Notes under the pieces: generated by a model
Told to the model about the DNA's origin: nothing
Seen by the model: the letters and a program-made list of their open reading frames with translations, nothing else
The model's database searches: none
Part shown: one piece after another, positions 1 through 6,123 of the stretch
How the letters are laid out: each line of letters begins with the position of its first letter
How positions within the stretch are numbered: the first letter of the stretch is position 1
Program-made: the position numbers and the translations under genes
Assembly (NCBI GenBank): GCA_039923755.1
Contig: JBDTCD010000164.1
Coordinates: 1-9,163 of the forward strand
Direction: 5' to 3'
Source: Terrimesophilobacter sp039923755
GTDB taxonomy: Bacteria; Actinomycetota; Actinomycetes; Actinomycetales; Microbacteriaceae
Length of the DNA: 9,163 nucleotides

Positions 1-151
1 GCGCTGCGAGCACTGGGGCCGGCAGCCTGCGCTGGGAGCACTGGGGCCGGCAGCCTGCGCTGGGAGCACTGGGGCCGGCAGCCTGCGCTGGGAGTACTGG
101 GGCCGGCAGCCTGCGCTGGGAGTACTGGGGACGGCAGCCTACGCTGAGAGC
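1..151. repeat. 28-bp direct tandem repeat (minisatellite), about 5.4 copies
   Basis: Five complete head-to-tail 28-bp units start at 1, 29, 57, 85 and 113, and a decayed partial sixth starts at 141. Units share the core CACTGGGGCCGGCAGCCT; the C at the first base of this core becomes T in units 4 and 5, and unit 5 has a further C-to-A change, so divergence rises towards the moaB start. There are no spacers between units. The array begins at the window edge, so its true length is unknown. Because 28 is not a multiple of three, all three phases of the unit are read in turn, and none contains a stop on the plus strand. The phase that joins moaB stays open from base 2; another phase closes at a TGA at 145-147. 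Confidence 0.95.
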
Positions 152-796
152 ATGGGAGAGAACCAGCACCATCGAGTCGAGCACGATCAAGGCGAGCACG
201 ACAGGCCCCACCACGATGGTGCCCACCATGACCGCACCCACCATGATGGTGCCCATCATGACCGCACCCACCACGATGGTGCCCACCATGACCGCACCCA
301 CATCGACCCCATGTCATTGACCCCCGCGATTCGAGTACACGTGATTACCGTCTCGGATCGAGGGTCACGCGGTGAACGTGAAGACAAGTCCGGTCCGCGC
401 GCGGTCACGAGACTTAGCCACCTGGGATTCGATACAGACTTGAGCCTGGTGCCGGACGGCGCGGACTCCGTGGCTGCCGCCATCCGCGCCGCCATCGACG
501 CAGGGGCTCACGTGGTGATCACGAGCGGTGGTACTGGTGTTTCGCCACGCGACTTGACGCCCGAGGGCACTCGGCCCTTACTCACCCGCGAAATCCCGGG
601 AATTGCGGAAGCGCTGCGCCGCGAAGGGGCTCGCACGGCACCCATGGCGATTCTCAGCCGAGGTGTCGCTGGCCTCGTCGGATCGACGCTCGTGGTCAAC
701 CTGCCCGGCTCAGTAAAAGCCGTCGACGAAGGTCTCGACGTGTTGTTGCCGCTCTTGCCGCATCTCGTGGAACAGATTCGCGGAGGCGATCACTGA
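152..796 (+). CDS. moaB: Molybdopterin adenylyltransferase, MoaB/Mog family, with His/Asp-rich N-terminal extension
   Basis: Family members adenylylate molybdopterin with Mg-ATP, giving the MPT-AMP that MoeA uses for molybdate insertion in the cytoplasm. From Met54 (base 311) the protein is a complete MoaB/Mog domain of 161 residues, the usual family length. It has the N-terminal strand VHVITVSDRGSRGE, the nucleotide/MPT loop TSGGTGVSPRDLTPEGT (residues 124-140) and the LVVNLPGS segment (180-187). Residues 6-50 are a His/Asp-rich extension with three copies of HHDGAHHDRT (20-49), which is not part of the family fold. The start is uncertain. ATG 152 and ATG 311 both lack a convincing Shine-Dalgarno, and the frame upstream of 152 is open to the window edge, so an upstream fusion is possible. 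The stop codon is inside the first unit of the downstream 12-bp array. It converges with moaC. The function call is strong; the start is not. Confidence 0.9.
   Translation: MGENQHHRVEHDQGEHDRPHHDGAHHDRTHHDGAHHDRTHHDGAHHDRTHIDPMSLTPAIRVHVITVSDRGSRGEREDKSGPRAVTRLSHLGFDTDLSLVPDGADSVAAAIRAAIDAGAHVVITSGGTGVSPRDLTPEGTRPLLTREIPGIAEALRREGARTAPMAILSRGVAGLVGSTLVVNLPGSVKAVDEGLDVLLPLLPHLVEQIRGGDH
209..298 (+). repeat. 30-bp in-frame tandem repeat encoding HHDGAHHDRT x3
   Basis: Three nearly identical 30-bp units (209-238, 239-268, 269-298) lie inside the 5' part of moaB. The period is a whole number of codons, so each unit adds ten residues with four His and two Asp. Units differ by a few third-position changes. 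Units 1 and 3 contain the inverted repeat ATGGTG-CC-CACCAT (216-229 in unit 1), which could form a small hairpin in the mRNA. The sequence is unrelated to the 28-bp and 12-bp arrays on either side. Confidence 0.93.
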
Positions 797-955
797 GGAG
801 ACCGGTGAAGCGATCAGTGAGTAGACCACTGAGTCAAGCACAGAGTCCAGCACAGAGTCGACCACTGATCGACCACTGAGTCGAGAACTGAGTCGAGCAC
901 AGAGTCGAGCACAGAGTCGACCACTGATCAACCACTGATCGACCACTGAGTCGAC
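791..955. repeat. 12/11-bp degenerate tandem repeat between the convergent moaB and moaC genes
   Basis: The region divides without remainder into 14 units, eleven of 12 bp and three of 11 bp, starting at 791, 803, 815, 827, 839, 851, 863, 874, 886, 898, 910, 922, 933 and 944. The consensus is CACTGAGTCGAC; the 11-bp form is CACTGATCGAC or CACTGATCAAC. The first unit, CACTGAGGAGAC, contains the last codon and stop of moaB, and the array ends four bases before the moaC stop. Many units carry TGA. A minor inverted repeat GATCA-ACCAC-TGATC lies at 926-940. No T-tract or strong hairpin marks a terminator in this intergenic stretch. Confidence 0.93.
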
Positions 956-958
956 CAA

Positions 959-1438
959 CTACACCGGGCGGCGCCAGTCGCCCGAACGGCCACCGGACTT
1001 CGCCAGCAACCTGACGTTGACGATTTCGACCGACTTGTCCATTCCCTTAACCATGTCGACGATTGCCAATGCAGCCACCGACACGGCAGTCATCGCTTCC
1101 ATCTCTACGCCGGTGCGGTCCGCTGTGCGCACGGTCGCCTCAATGTTCACCCCGTCATCGACTACGTCGAGTTCTACGCTTGCGCCGTGCACACCGATGA
1201 TATGGGCCAGTGGCAGAAGTTCGGCAGTGCGTTTTGCGGCCTGGATCCCCGCGATACGCGCAACAGCGAGCACGTCACCTTTGGGTGCAGACCCAGACCG
1301 AAGCGCGTTGATCACTGTCGCGGAGCACCGGACGAAGCCGGCCGCAGTGGCCTGGCGCACGGTCGGTGTCTTTTGGGTGACATCCACCATGTGCGCCTGG
1401 CCGGCTGAGTCAAGATGGGTGAAAGGCTGATCGCTCAT
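959..1438 (-). CDS. moaC: Cyclic pyranopterin monophosphate synthase MoaC
   Basis: MoaC converts the 3',8-cyclo-GTP made by MoaA into cyclic pyranopterin monophosphate, the first stable Moco intermediate. The 159-residue product has the normal family length and runs end to end. Visible family features are the catalytic-type Lys in PKGDVLAVARIAG (K53), PLAH with H79, EMEAMTAVSVAAL (112-124), D128/K131 in DMVKGMDK matching the E. coli D128/K131 pair, and the C-terminal RLLAKSGGRSGDW (143-155). The ATG overlaps the moeA stop by four bases (ATGA), and no good Shine-Dalgarno precedes it, so it is probably translationally coupled to moeA. The open frame upstream of this ATG, inside moeA, is not part of the protein. 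moaA, moaD and moaE are not in the window. Confidence 0.95.
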   Translation of the reverse strand: MSDQPFTHLDSAGQAHMVDVTQKTPTVRQATAAGFVRCSATVINALRSGSAPKGDVLAVARIAGIQAAKRTAELLPLAHIIGVHGASVELDVVDDGVNIEATVRTADRTGVEMEAMTAVSVAALAIVDMVKGMDKSVEIVNVRLLAKSGGRSGDWRRPV

Positions 1439-2703
1439 GTCAACAGTGTGACATCCACGAGGTCTCCCTCGCGCACCTCGGTCACCGATTCGGGAACCAT
1501 AGCGAGAGCATTCGCGCCCGCGAGACTTGCGACGAGATATGAGCCGGAACCTCCGGTGCTCGCTGGCTGCACCGTGTACGAGCCGTCCGACTGCTGCTTT
1601 GCGACCGCCGGCATGTATTGGGCACGGCCCATCGGGCTCCGCCAACCCGTGCCAACGACAGCGTGCAACACTGGCCTGTGCAGATCCTGCCTGCCCTGCA
1701 TGGCCAGGAGAGCAGGCCGCACGAATTGTTCGAAGGACACGAAAACGCTCACTGGGTTGCCGGGAAGTGCAAAAATCGGTGGTCCGGATGCGCCGGCCAC
1801 GCCGGGCCAAGCACCAAACCCCTGGGGCTTTCCGGGTTGCATCCTCAGTGGCCCGAACCACACGCCGAGGGGCGCAAGCACGGCCTTCACCACATCGTAG
1901 GCACCCACGCTCACTCCGCCAGACGTGACGAACGCATCCACGTGAGGCGCGTAACGCTCGAACGCAGAACGGAGCGCTTCGGCATCGTCGGGTACGGAGC
2001 CGATGAGTACGGGGATGCCACCACACTCGGCAACCGAAGACGCCAGAAGCAGCGAGTTCGAGTCGTGGATCTCGCCTCGATGGAGAGGCTCACCGGGTGC
2101 GAGCAGCTCTGAACCCGTGGAAAGTACACCCACTCGGGGTGCCGGAATCACGCTTAGTGTGCTGGAACCGGTGGCCGCCGCAGCAGAGAGGTCCCTCGAA
2201 TTGAGTGTTCGACCAGCGACCAACACGATGTCACCAGCGCGCGCATCGGTTCCGCGGCGGCGGATGTGGGCGGCCGGCTCTGGTGCGCGAAACACGCGAA
2301 CGGACTGGGTTCCCCGGTCCGTGTCTTCCACCGGAACGATGCAATCTGCATCATCCGGCAACGGTGCACCCGTCATGATGCGCGCAGCTTGCCCCGGTCG
2401 CAGCGTCGGATTCTCGGCCGACCCAGCGGGCAGGTCGGCAACGACGGTGAGTGTTACCGGCGCATCCGCGGAGGCGCGGGAAGCATCGGCACCCCGAAGG
2501 GCGTAACCGTCCATGGCGGAATTGTCGAAACTCGGAACGTCGACCAGCGCTCTGACATCCAGCGCGAGGGTTCGTCCACGCGCATCGGCGAGGGGGATAG
2601 CGACGGGAGAAAGCGCCGTGACGGAGGCGAGAATGCGGCCGCGATGCTCTTCGACGCTGATCGTGGACGGGGCATCGTGGTGTCGGGCGTCCATGGTGTC
2701 CAC
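1435..2703 (-). CDS. moeA: Molybdopterin molybdotransferase MoeA
   Basis: MoeA inserts molybdate into adenylylated molybdopterin, the step after MoaB/Mog. The 422-residue product is full length. It has the N-terminal motif PSFDNSAMDGYA (57-68), MTGAPLP (110-116), the MoCF-like domain with VLSTGSEL (193-200) and TSGGVSVGAYD (260-270), QPGKPQGFG (289-297) and LPGNPVSVFVSFEQ (313-326), then a C-terminal beta-domain (about 345-422). The first start is GTG at 2703; an in-frame ATG at 2694 would give 419 residues. Neither has a strong ribosome site, and GAGTGG 6-9 bases before the ATG is the better of two weak options. moeA is the first gene of a two-gene minus-strand operon with moaC and diverges from the molybdate-uptake operon. 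Confidence 0.96.
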   Translation of the reverse strand: MDTMDARHHDAPSTISVEEHRGRILASVTALSPVAIPLADARGRTLALDVRALVDVPSFDNSAMDGYALRGADASRASADAPVTLTVVADLPAGSAENPTLRPGQAARIMTGAPLPDDADCIVPVEDTDRGTQSVRVFRAPEPAAHIRRRGTDARAGDIVLVAGRTLNSRDLSAAAATGSSTLSVIPAPRVGVLSTGSELLAPGEPLHRGEIHDSNSLLLASSVAECGGIPVLIGSVPDDAEALRSAFERYAPHVDAFVTSGGVSVGAYDVVKAVLAPLGVWFGPLRMQPGKPQGFGAWPGVAGASGPPIFALPGNPVSVFVSFEQFVRPALLAMQGRQDLHRPVLHAVVGTGWRSPMGRAQYMPAVAKQQSDGSYTVQPASTGGSGSYLVASLAGANALAMVPESVTEVREGDLVDVTLLT

Positions 2704-2750
2704 TCTAACGACGTGCCGAGGCTAGCTGAGGAGTTGGGGAAGGCTACGGC

Positions 2751-2756
2751 AATTTA
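2751..2756 (-). promoter_or_regulatory. Possible -10 element for moeA-moaC
   Basis: Read on the minus strand this is TAAATT (within GTTAAATT, 2751-2758), a TANNNT-type -10 and the only AT-rich stretch near moeA apart from the regulator's own promoter. It would place the start of transcription about 40-45 bases before the moeA GTG. No convincing -35 is visible. Assignment rests on position and composition only. Confidence 0.35.
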
Positions 2757-2779
2757 ACACGCTCCCGCCGACGGATTCT

Positions 2780-2791
2780 CCGCAAATGCGG
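2780..2791. promoter_or_regulatory. Inverted repeat, candidate operator for the HTH-Mop regulator
   Basis: CCGCA-AA-TGCGG is a perfect 5-bp-arm inverted repeat with a 2-bp centre. It lies between the -35 and -10 positions of the promoter proposed for the regulator-modABC operon, three bases upstream of the -10. A protein bound here would block RNA polymerase. It is the clearest dyad in the divergent spacer, so autoregulation by the adjacent HTH-Mop protein in response to molybdate is a reasonable inference, but five-base arms can arise by chance. Confidence 0.4.
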
Positions 2792-2794
2792 TGA

Positions 2795-2800
2795 TAAAGT
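2795..2800 (+). promoter_or_regulatory. -10 element of a probable leaderless promoter for the regulator-mod operon
   Basis: TAAAGT fits the actinobacterial TANNNT -10 consensus. It ends seven bases before the ATG at 2808, so the usual -10 to start-site distance puts the first transcribed base at or next to the A of that ATG. The regulator gene also lacks a Shine-Dalgarno. Both facts fit a leaderless mRNA, which is common in actinobacteria. No clear -35 is seen. Confidence 0.5.
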
Positions 2801-2807
2801 CATCATT

Positions 2808-3206
2808 ATGTCGCAATATCGGATTAGTGAAGCCGCGAGTCTGCTCGGAGTGAGCGATGACACGGTGCGTCGCTGGATCGCCGCGGGGACGCTCGGCGCG
2901 AGCGATGACGCCGCGGGTCGACAGGTCATCGCGGGTACCGACCTGGCTCGCAGGGCACAGGACATTGCGACCGCGCCGCCGGACCCGTCGGGGGTTGGCA
3001 GTAGCGCACGCAACCGGATGGTCGGGCTCGTGACAGCCATCATGAGCGACACCGTCATGTCCCAGGTGGAGTTGCAATGCGGCCCGCACCGGATGGTGTC
3101 TCTCATGTCGACGGAAGCGGTCCGCGACCTCGGTCTTGAGATCGGGTCTCTTGCCGTCGCAGTCGTCAAGGCAACCATGGTCATCGTTGAGACCCCGAAA
3201 GAGTGA
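2808..3206 (+). CDS. HTH-Mop (TOBE) domain molybdate-responsive regulator
   Basis: A 132-residue cytoplasmic protein with two parts. Residues 3-45 form a MerR/excisionase-type helix-turn-helix (ISEAASLLGVSDDTVRRWIAAG, written here in pieces: ISEAASLLGVS then DDTVRRWI). Residues 66-128 form one Mop/TOBE domain, with the characteristic SARNRMVG start (66-73), a central beta segment and the LGLEIGSLAVAVVKAT end (108-123), the molybdate-binding oligomerising module also seen at the end of ModC. Single-Mop HTH proteins next to modABC are thought to sense cytoplasmic molybdate and control uptake. The architecture differs from enterobacterial ModE, which has a winged helix and two Mop domains. It is first in the operon, and its stop overlaps the modA GTG by four bases. 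The DNA target and the sign of regulation are not shown by sequence. Confidence 0.88.
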   Translation: MSQYRISEAASLLGVSDDTVRRWIAAGTLGASDDAAGRQVIAGTDLARRAQDIATAPPDPSGVGSSARNRMVGLVTAIMSDTVMSQVELQCGPHRMVSLMSTEAVRDLGLEIGSLAVAVVKATMVIVETPKE

Positions 3207-4033
3207 GGGCATTGCCCGACACTGGCACCCTCCGCGCGGACCATCGTGCCCGATCACATCGCCGCGGCCCGTACCTAGCCACTACTGTCGCCCTCGCCCT
3301 CACTCTCGCGGCGTGCACGGTGGAACCCGCACCAACACCGACTTCCTCTCCCTCGGCGTTGAGTGGAGACCTCACGGTATTCGCCGCAGCATCGCTCACG
3401 GCGTCGTTCACAGAGCTGGCGACGGCCTTCACTGCAGGAAACCCGGGCGTGATTGTGAATCCGATCTCGTTCGACGGGTCGGCGACACTTGCCACTCAGA
3501 TCAATGAGGGCGCCCCGGTTGACGTCTTCGCCTCCGCGGACCAGGCCAACATGGACAAGGTGTCAGCGCTTGTCAATGGAACGGCCACGGTCTTCGCACG
3601 TAACGTGCTGCAGATCGCAGTTCAGCCGGGCAACCCGCTGGGCATCACGCGCTTGGCCGACCTGGCGAAGCCTACCGTCAAGACGGTGCTGTGTGCGCCG
3701 CAAGTCCCGTGCGGAACAGCCTCCCACAAGCTGCTCGACGTCGACGGTATCACGCTCACTCCGGCGAGCGAGGAGCAGAACGTCAAGGCGGTGCTCACGA
3801 AAGTGCAGATGGGTGAAGCGGATGCTGGCCTCGTGTATCGGACGGACATCATGGCATCCGCTGGTGCCGTGGACGGCGTGACGATCGCGGGAGCGGATCG
3901 AGCCGTGAACTTCTATCCGATCGCCGCCCTCACCGCGTCGAAGAATCCGACGGTAGCCCGTGCATTCGTCGACTTTGTGCTCTCCGCGGCGGGGAAGGCA
4001 ATTCTCGCGAAGTACGGTTTCGGGGCGCCATGA
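3203..4033 (+). CDS. modA: Molybdate ABC transporter substrate-binding lipoprotein ModA
   Basis: ModA captures molybdate (and usually tungstate) outside the membrane and delivers it to ModB. The 276-residue precursor has a basic N-terminus, a hydrophobic stretch (24-36) and a lipobox LAAC with the lipidated Cys38, followed by a Pro/Ser/Thr-rich tether (39-54). The binding protein then begins at DLTVFAAASLTASF. Expected oxyanion contacts are visible: Ser64 in AASL, Ser93 in DGSATLATQI, the PCGTAS loop (169-174) and EADAGLVYRTD (205-215) with its Asp and Tyr. The GTG start overlaps the regulator stop (GTGA), implying coupling. The region before the hydrophobic core is rather long (about 23 residues); an internal TTG at codon 4 would shorten it only slightly. 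The gene is intact. Confidence 0.95.
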   Translation: MRALPDTGTLRADHRARSHRRGPYLATTVALALTLAACTVEPAPTPTSSPSALSGDLTVFAAASLTASFTELATAFTAGNPGVIVNPISFDGSATLATQINEGAPVDVFASADQANMDKVSALVNGTATVFARNVLQIAVQPGNPLGITRLADLAKPTVKTVLCAPQVPCGTASHKLLDVDGITLTPASEEQNVKAVLTKVQMGEADAGLVYRTDIMASAGAVDGVTIAGADRAVNFYPIAALTASKNPTVARAFVDFVLSAAGKAILAKYGFGAP

Positions 4034-4842
4034 GCCGGAAAACACCGGTGGCGAGCGGGATTCCTCGGCTTCTCTACTTCCCCGCGGCACTCGGCTTCGC
4101 ACTGCTGGTCTTTCCGGTCCTCGGCCTGATTCTGCGCGCCGACTGGCCGCGAGTTCCCGCAGCCATCGTGTCACCGGAGGCGACATCCGCGCTCCGTCTC
4201 TCGCTGCAGACGTCGGTGACCGCGACGGCACTGTGCGCCATCATCGGTATTCCACTCGCACTCGTCATCGCACGCTCGGGCCGGCGTCTTGCGGGGCTAC
4301 TGCGGGCCCTCACGACCCTCCCCCTCGTCATGCCACCGCTCGTTGGCGGGATCGCCCTGCTCTACCTCCTGGGGCGCAACGGACTCATCGGCGGCGTGCT
4401 CAACGTGGCCTTCGGTATCCGGATCCCGTTCACGACTGCCGCGGTCGTGATCGCCCAGTCCTTTGTCGCCCTCCCGTTCCTCGTCATCGCGGTGGAGGGC
4501 GCCCTGCGCACCGCTGGCACCCGATTCGAGACGGTCGCCGCGACACTCGGCGCAGGCCGGTGGACCGTTTTTCGCCGCATCACGCTGCCGCTCATTCTCC
4601 CCGGCCTGATCTCGGGCACGGTCCTGTGCTTTGCGAGGGCCCTGGGCGAGTTCGGTGCTACCGCGCTCTTCGCCGGCAATGCCGCCGGGATCACGCGGAC
4701 CATGCCACTGGCCATTTACACCGCGTTCAACGGGGCCGGAGTGACACAGGACTCCGCAATCGCGCTGTCGCTGTTGTTGATTGTCGTCGCGATAGGGATC
4801 CTGTTGCTCCTGCGCAGCTGGCAGAGCGAACCGGAGCGTTGA
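4030..4842 (+). CDS. modB: Molybdate ABC transporter permease ModB
   Basis: ModB forms the membrane channel of the ModABC molybdate importer. The 270-residue product is the normal size and very hydrophobic, with segments near residues 14-36, 60-81, 92-115, 135-156, 187-210 and 242-262. The cytoplasmic EAA loop that contacts the ATPase is at about 167-189 (ETVAATLGAGRWTVF then RRITLPLI). It is followed by the ModB-typical FARALGEFGATALFAGN (201-217). Its ATG overlaps the modA stop (ATGA), and modC begins two bases after its own stop, so modABC are clearly one transcriptional unit. No defects are seen. Confidence 0.95.
   Translation: MSRKTPVASGIPRLLYFPAALGFALLVFPVLGLILRADWPRVPAAIVSPEATSALRLSLQTSVTATALCAIIGIPLALVIARSGRRLAGLLRALTTLPLVMPPLVGGIALLYLLGRNGLIGGVLNVAFGIRIPFTTAAVVIAQSFVALPFLVIAVEGALRTAGTRFETVAATLGAGRWTVFRRITLPLILPGLISGTVLCFARALGEFGATALFAGNAAGITRTMPLAIYTAFNGAGVTQDSAIALSLLLIVVAIGILLLLRSWQSEPER
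4833..4836 (+). promoter_or_regulatory. Ribosome binding site deciding the modC start
   Basis: GGAG lies eight bases before the GTG at 4845, inside the last codons of modB. It supports this GTG over the long upstream open frame, which overlaps modB and has no ABC-like sequence. Confidence 0.55.
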
Positions 4843-4844
4843 TC

Positions 4845-6119
4845 GTGGGGCTTGATGTTGAACTTTTTGTGACCCGCGGTGATTTCACACTCGATGCGGC
4901 ACTCCACGTCGCGGACGGCGAAACACTCGCGCTGCTGGGGCCGAACGGCTCCGGCAAGTCGACACTGTTGCATGCTATCGCTGGGCTTCTTGCCCTGCGG
5001 CGCGGATCCGTTGTGGTTGGCGGGCGGACGCTGACTCGGGTTGGCGCGAATACGCGGAAATTGTCTGCGGTTGACCTCGGCAGGAGAACACCGGTCCGGG
5101 TTGATGGCAACGAGCGCGGAACCCAGCACGAAACCCGGCACGACTTAGCCGTTGCTCCGCACGAACGCAACGTCGGGCTTCTCGGGCAGGACCCGCTGCT
5201 CTTCCCGCACCTCAGCGCGTTGGAGAACGTCGGATTCGGTCCTCGATCACGAGGGGAATCTGCGGCCCGCGCTCGAGACACGGCCATTCGCTGGCTCGAG
5301 GCCGTCGGCCTCGCCGGATTCGAGGATCGCCGGCCATCCCAACTCTCCGGTGGGCAGCAGCAGCGTGTCGCTATTGCCCGCGCGTTAGCGGTGGAACCGG
5401 AGGTACTTCTCCTCGATGAGCCCATGGCGGCGCTGGACGTCCAGAACGCGGCGGCGGTGCGAACACTTTTGCGTGAACGCCTCGCCGCGAAGGCTATCCC
5501 CACCATCGTGGTCACCCACGATGTCGTCGACGCCATGGTGCTGGCAGATCGTGTCGCGATACTTCATGAGGGCCGCATCGTCGACATCGGAACGCCGGCA
5601 ACGGTACTCGGGCAGCCGAAGAACCACTTCGCGGCATCGCTCGTGGGAGTCAACCTGTTCGAAGGAACCATGGGGGCCGACGGAATCGTGCAGAGCGTTG
5701 ACGGCCGACGATTGCGCTGTGTGCCGATCGGTAGTGAAGCGACACGAGTTTTGACTGCAGGCGAACACGTGGCCGCATCGTTTCCGCCGACCGCTGTGCG
5801 GATAACAGTCTTGCCGAAGACCGGAGCCCAGTTTACTGCTGCCCAGCCCAACGCAGCCCACGCCGCCACTACCCAGGCGAGCAACGACTCACGATCGAGT
5901 TCCGGCACCTTGTCATGGCGCGCGATAGTCGGCCCTCTCGAACCGGCCGTTCGCGGCATCCGGGTACCCTTCGTGGGCGAGCGCCTGGTTGCGGAGGTGA
6001 CGACCGCAGAGTTACTCGCGAGTGGAATTCAGGAGGGAATGGCGGTGTCGGTGACGGTCGACCCCGAATTTGTCACCGTGTACCCCATCCCGAGCGGTGC
6101 GGCGTCGATGGCAGGATAG
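4845..6119 (+). CDS. modC: Molybdate ABC transporter ATP-binding protein ModC
   Basis: ModC hydrolyses ATP to drive molybdate import through ModB. From GTG 4845 the protein is 424 residues. The ABC domain shows Walker A GPNGSGKST (32-40), the Q-loop in LLGQDPLLFPHLS (112-124, Q115), signature LSGGQQQRVAIARA (167-180), Walker B VLLLDEP (187-193) and the switch His225 in VVTHD. A C-terminal Mop/TOBE domain (about 265-415) can bind molybdate and may regulate transport. Two parts are unusual: about 37 extra residues (67-103) between the early beta-sheet and the Q-loop, rich in Arg, Thr and charged residues, and an Ala/Gln/Ser/Thr-rich linker (about 325-357) that splits the Mop domain. Both keep the frame and all ATPase motifs are intact, so the protein is probably active. 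The 424-residue length is longer than the roughly 350 typical of ModC. Confidence 0.94.
   Translation: MGLDVELFVTRGDFTLDAALHVADGETLALLGPNGSGKSTLLHAIAGLLALRRGSVVVGGRTLTRVGANTRKLSAVDLGRRTPVRVDGNERGTQHETRHDLAVAPHERNVGLLGQDPLLFPHLSALENVGFGPRSRGESAARARDTAIRWLEAVGLAGFEDRRPSQLSGGQQQRVAIARALAVEPEVLLLDEPMAALDVQNAAAVRTLLRERLAAKAIPTIVVTHDVVDAMVLADRVAILHEGRIVDIGTPATVLGQPKNHFAASLVGVNLFEGTMGADGIVQSVDGRRLRCVPIGSEATRVLTAGEHVAASFPPTAVRITVLPKTGAQFTAAQPNAAHAATTQASNDSRSSSGTLSWRAIVGPLEPAVRGIRVPFVGERLVAEVTTAELLASGIQEGMAVSVTVDPEFVTVYPIPSGAASMAG
5043..5153 (+). other. Extra in-frame segment in ModC containing a short tandem duplication
   Basis: These 111 bases encode residues 67-103, which have no counterpart in the usual ModC layout, where the RTL/L-x strand is followed within a few residues by the PHER motif before the Q-loop. 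Inside it, GAACCCAGCAC (5119-5129) is followed directly by GAAACCCGGCAC (5130-5141), an imperfect 11/12-bp tandem. GGTTG also recurs at about 30-bp intervals (near 5039, 5069 and 5099). The pattern suggests growth by replication slippage rather than insertion of a known element. The boundaries are approximate. Confidence 0.6.
6113..6116 (+). promoter_or_regulatory. Ribosome binding site deciding the VKOR start
   Basis: AGGA at the end of modC is seven bases before the GTG at 6124. This favours that start over the in-frame ATG at 6070, which lies inside modC and would add a non-conserved Arg-rich stretch before the first membrane helix. Confidence 0.55.
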
Positions 6120-6123
6120 AGGC

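Noticed and set aside
1..151. CRISPR array
   Set aside because: Units of 28 bp follow each other directly with no unique spacers, so this is a tandem minisatellite.
710..958. 82-residue minus-strand gene over the 12-bp array
   Set aside because: Its protein is repeat-derived (Val/Asp/Ser/Arg repeats) and continues into the moaB 3' end on the other strand; no ribosome site or domain.
797..958. Structured RNA or terminator in the moaB-moaC gap
   Set aside because: Apart from GATCA-ACCAC-TGATC (926-940), which follows from the repeat itself, no stable stem or T-tract is visible.
1439..2026. Long N-terminal extension of MoaC
   Set aside because: The extension reads through moeA in another frame, is Arg/Cys-rich with no domain, and the ATG overlapping the moeA stop gives the exact family length.
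3960..4844. Large N-terminal extension of ModC
   Set aside because: It is an Arg/His/Pro-rich shadow of modA and modB in another frame; ABC homology begins at the GTG at 4845, which has a GGAG upstream.
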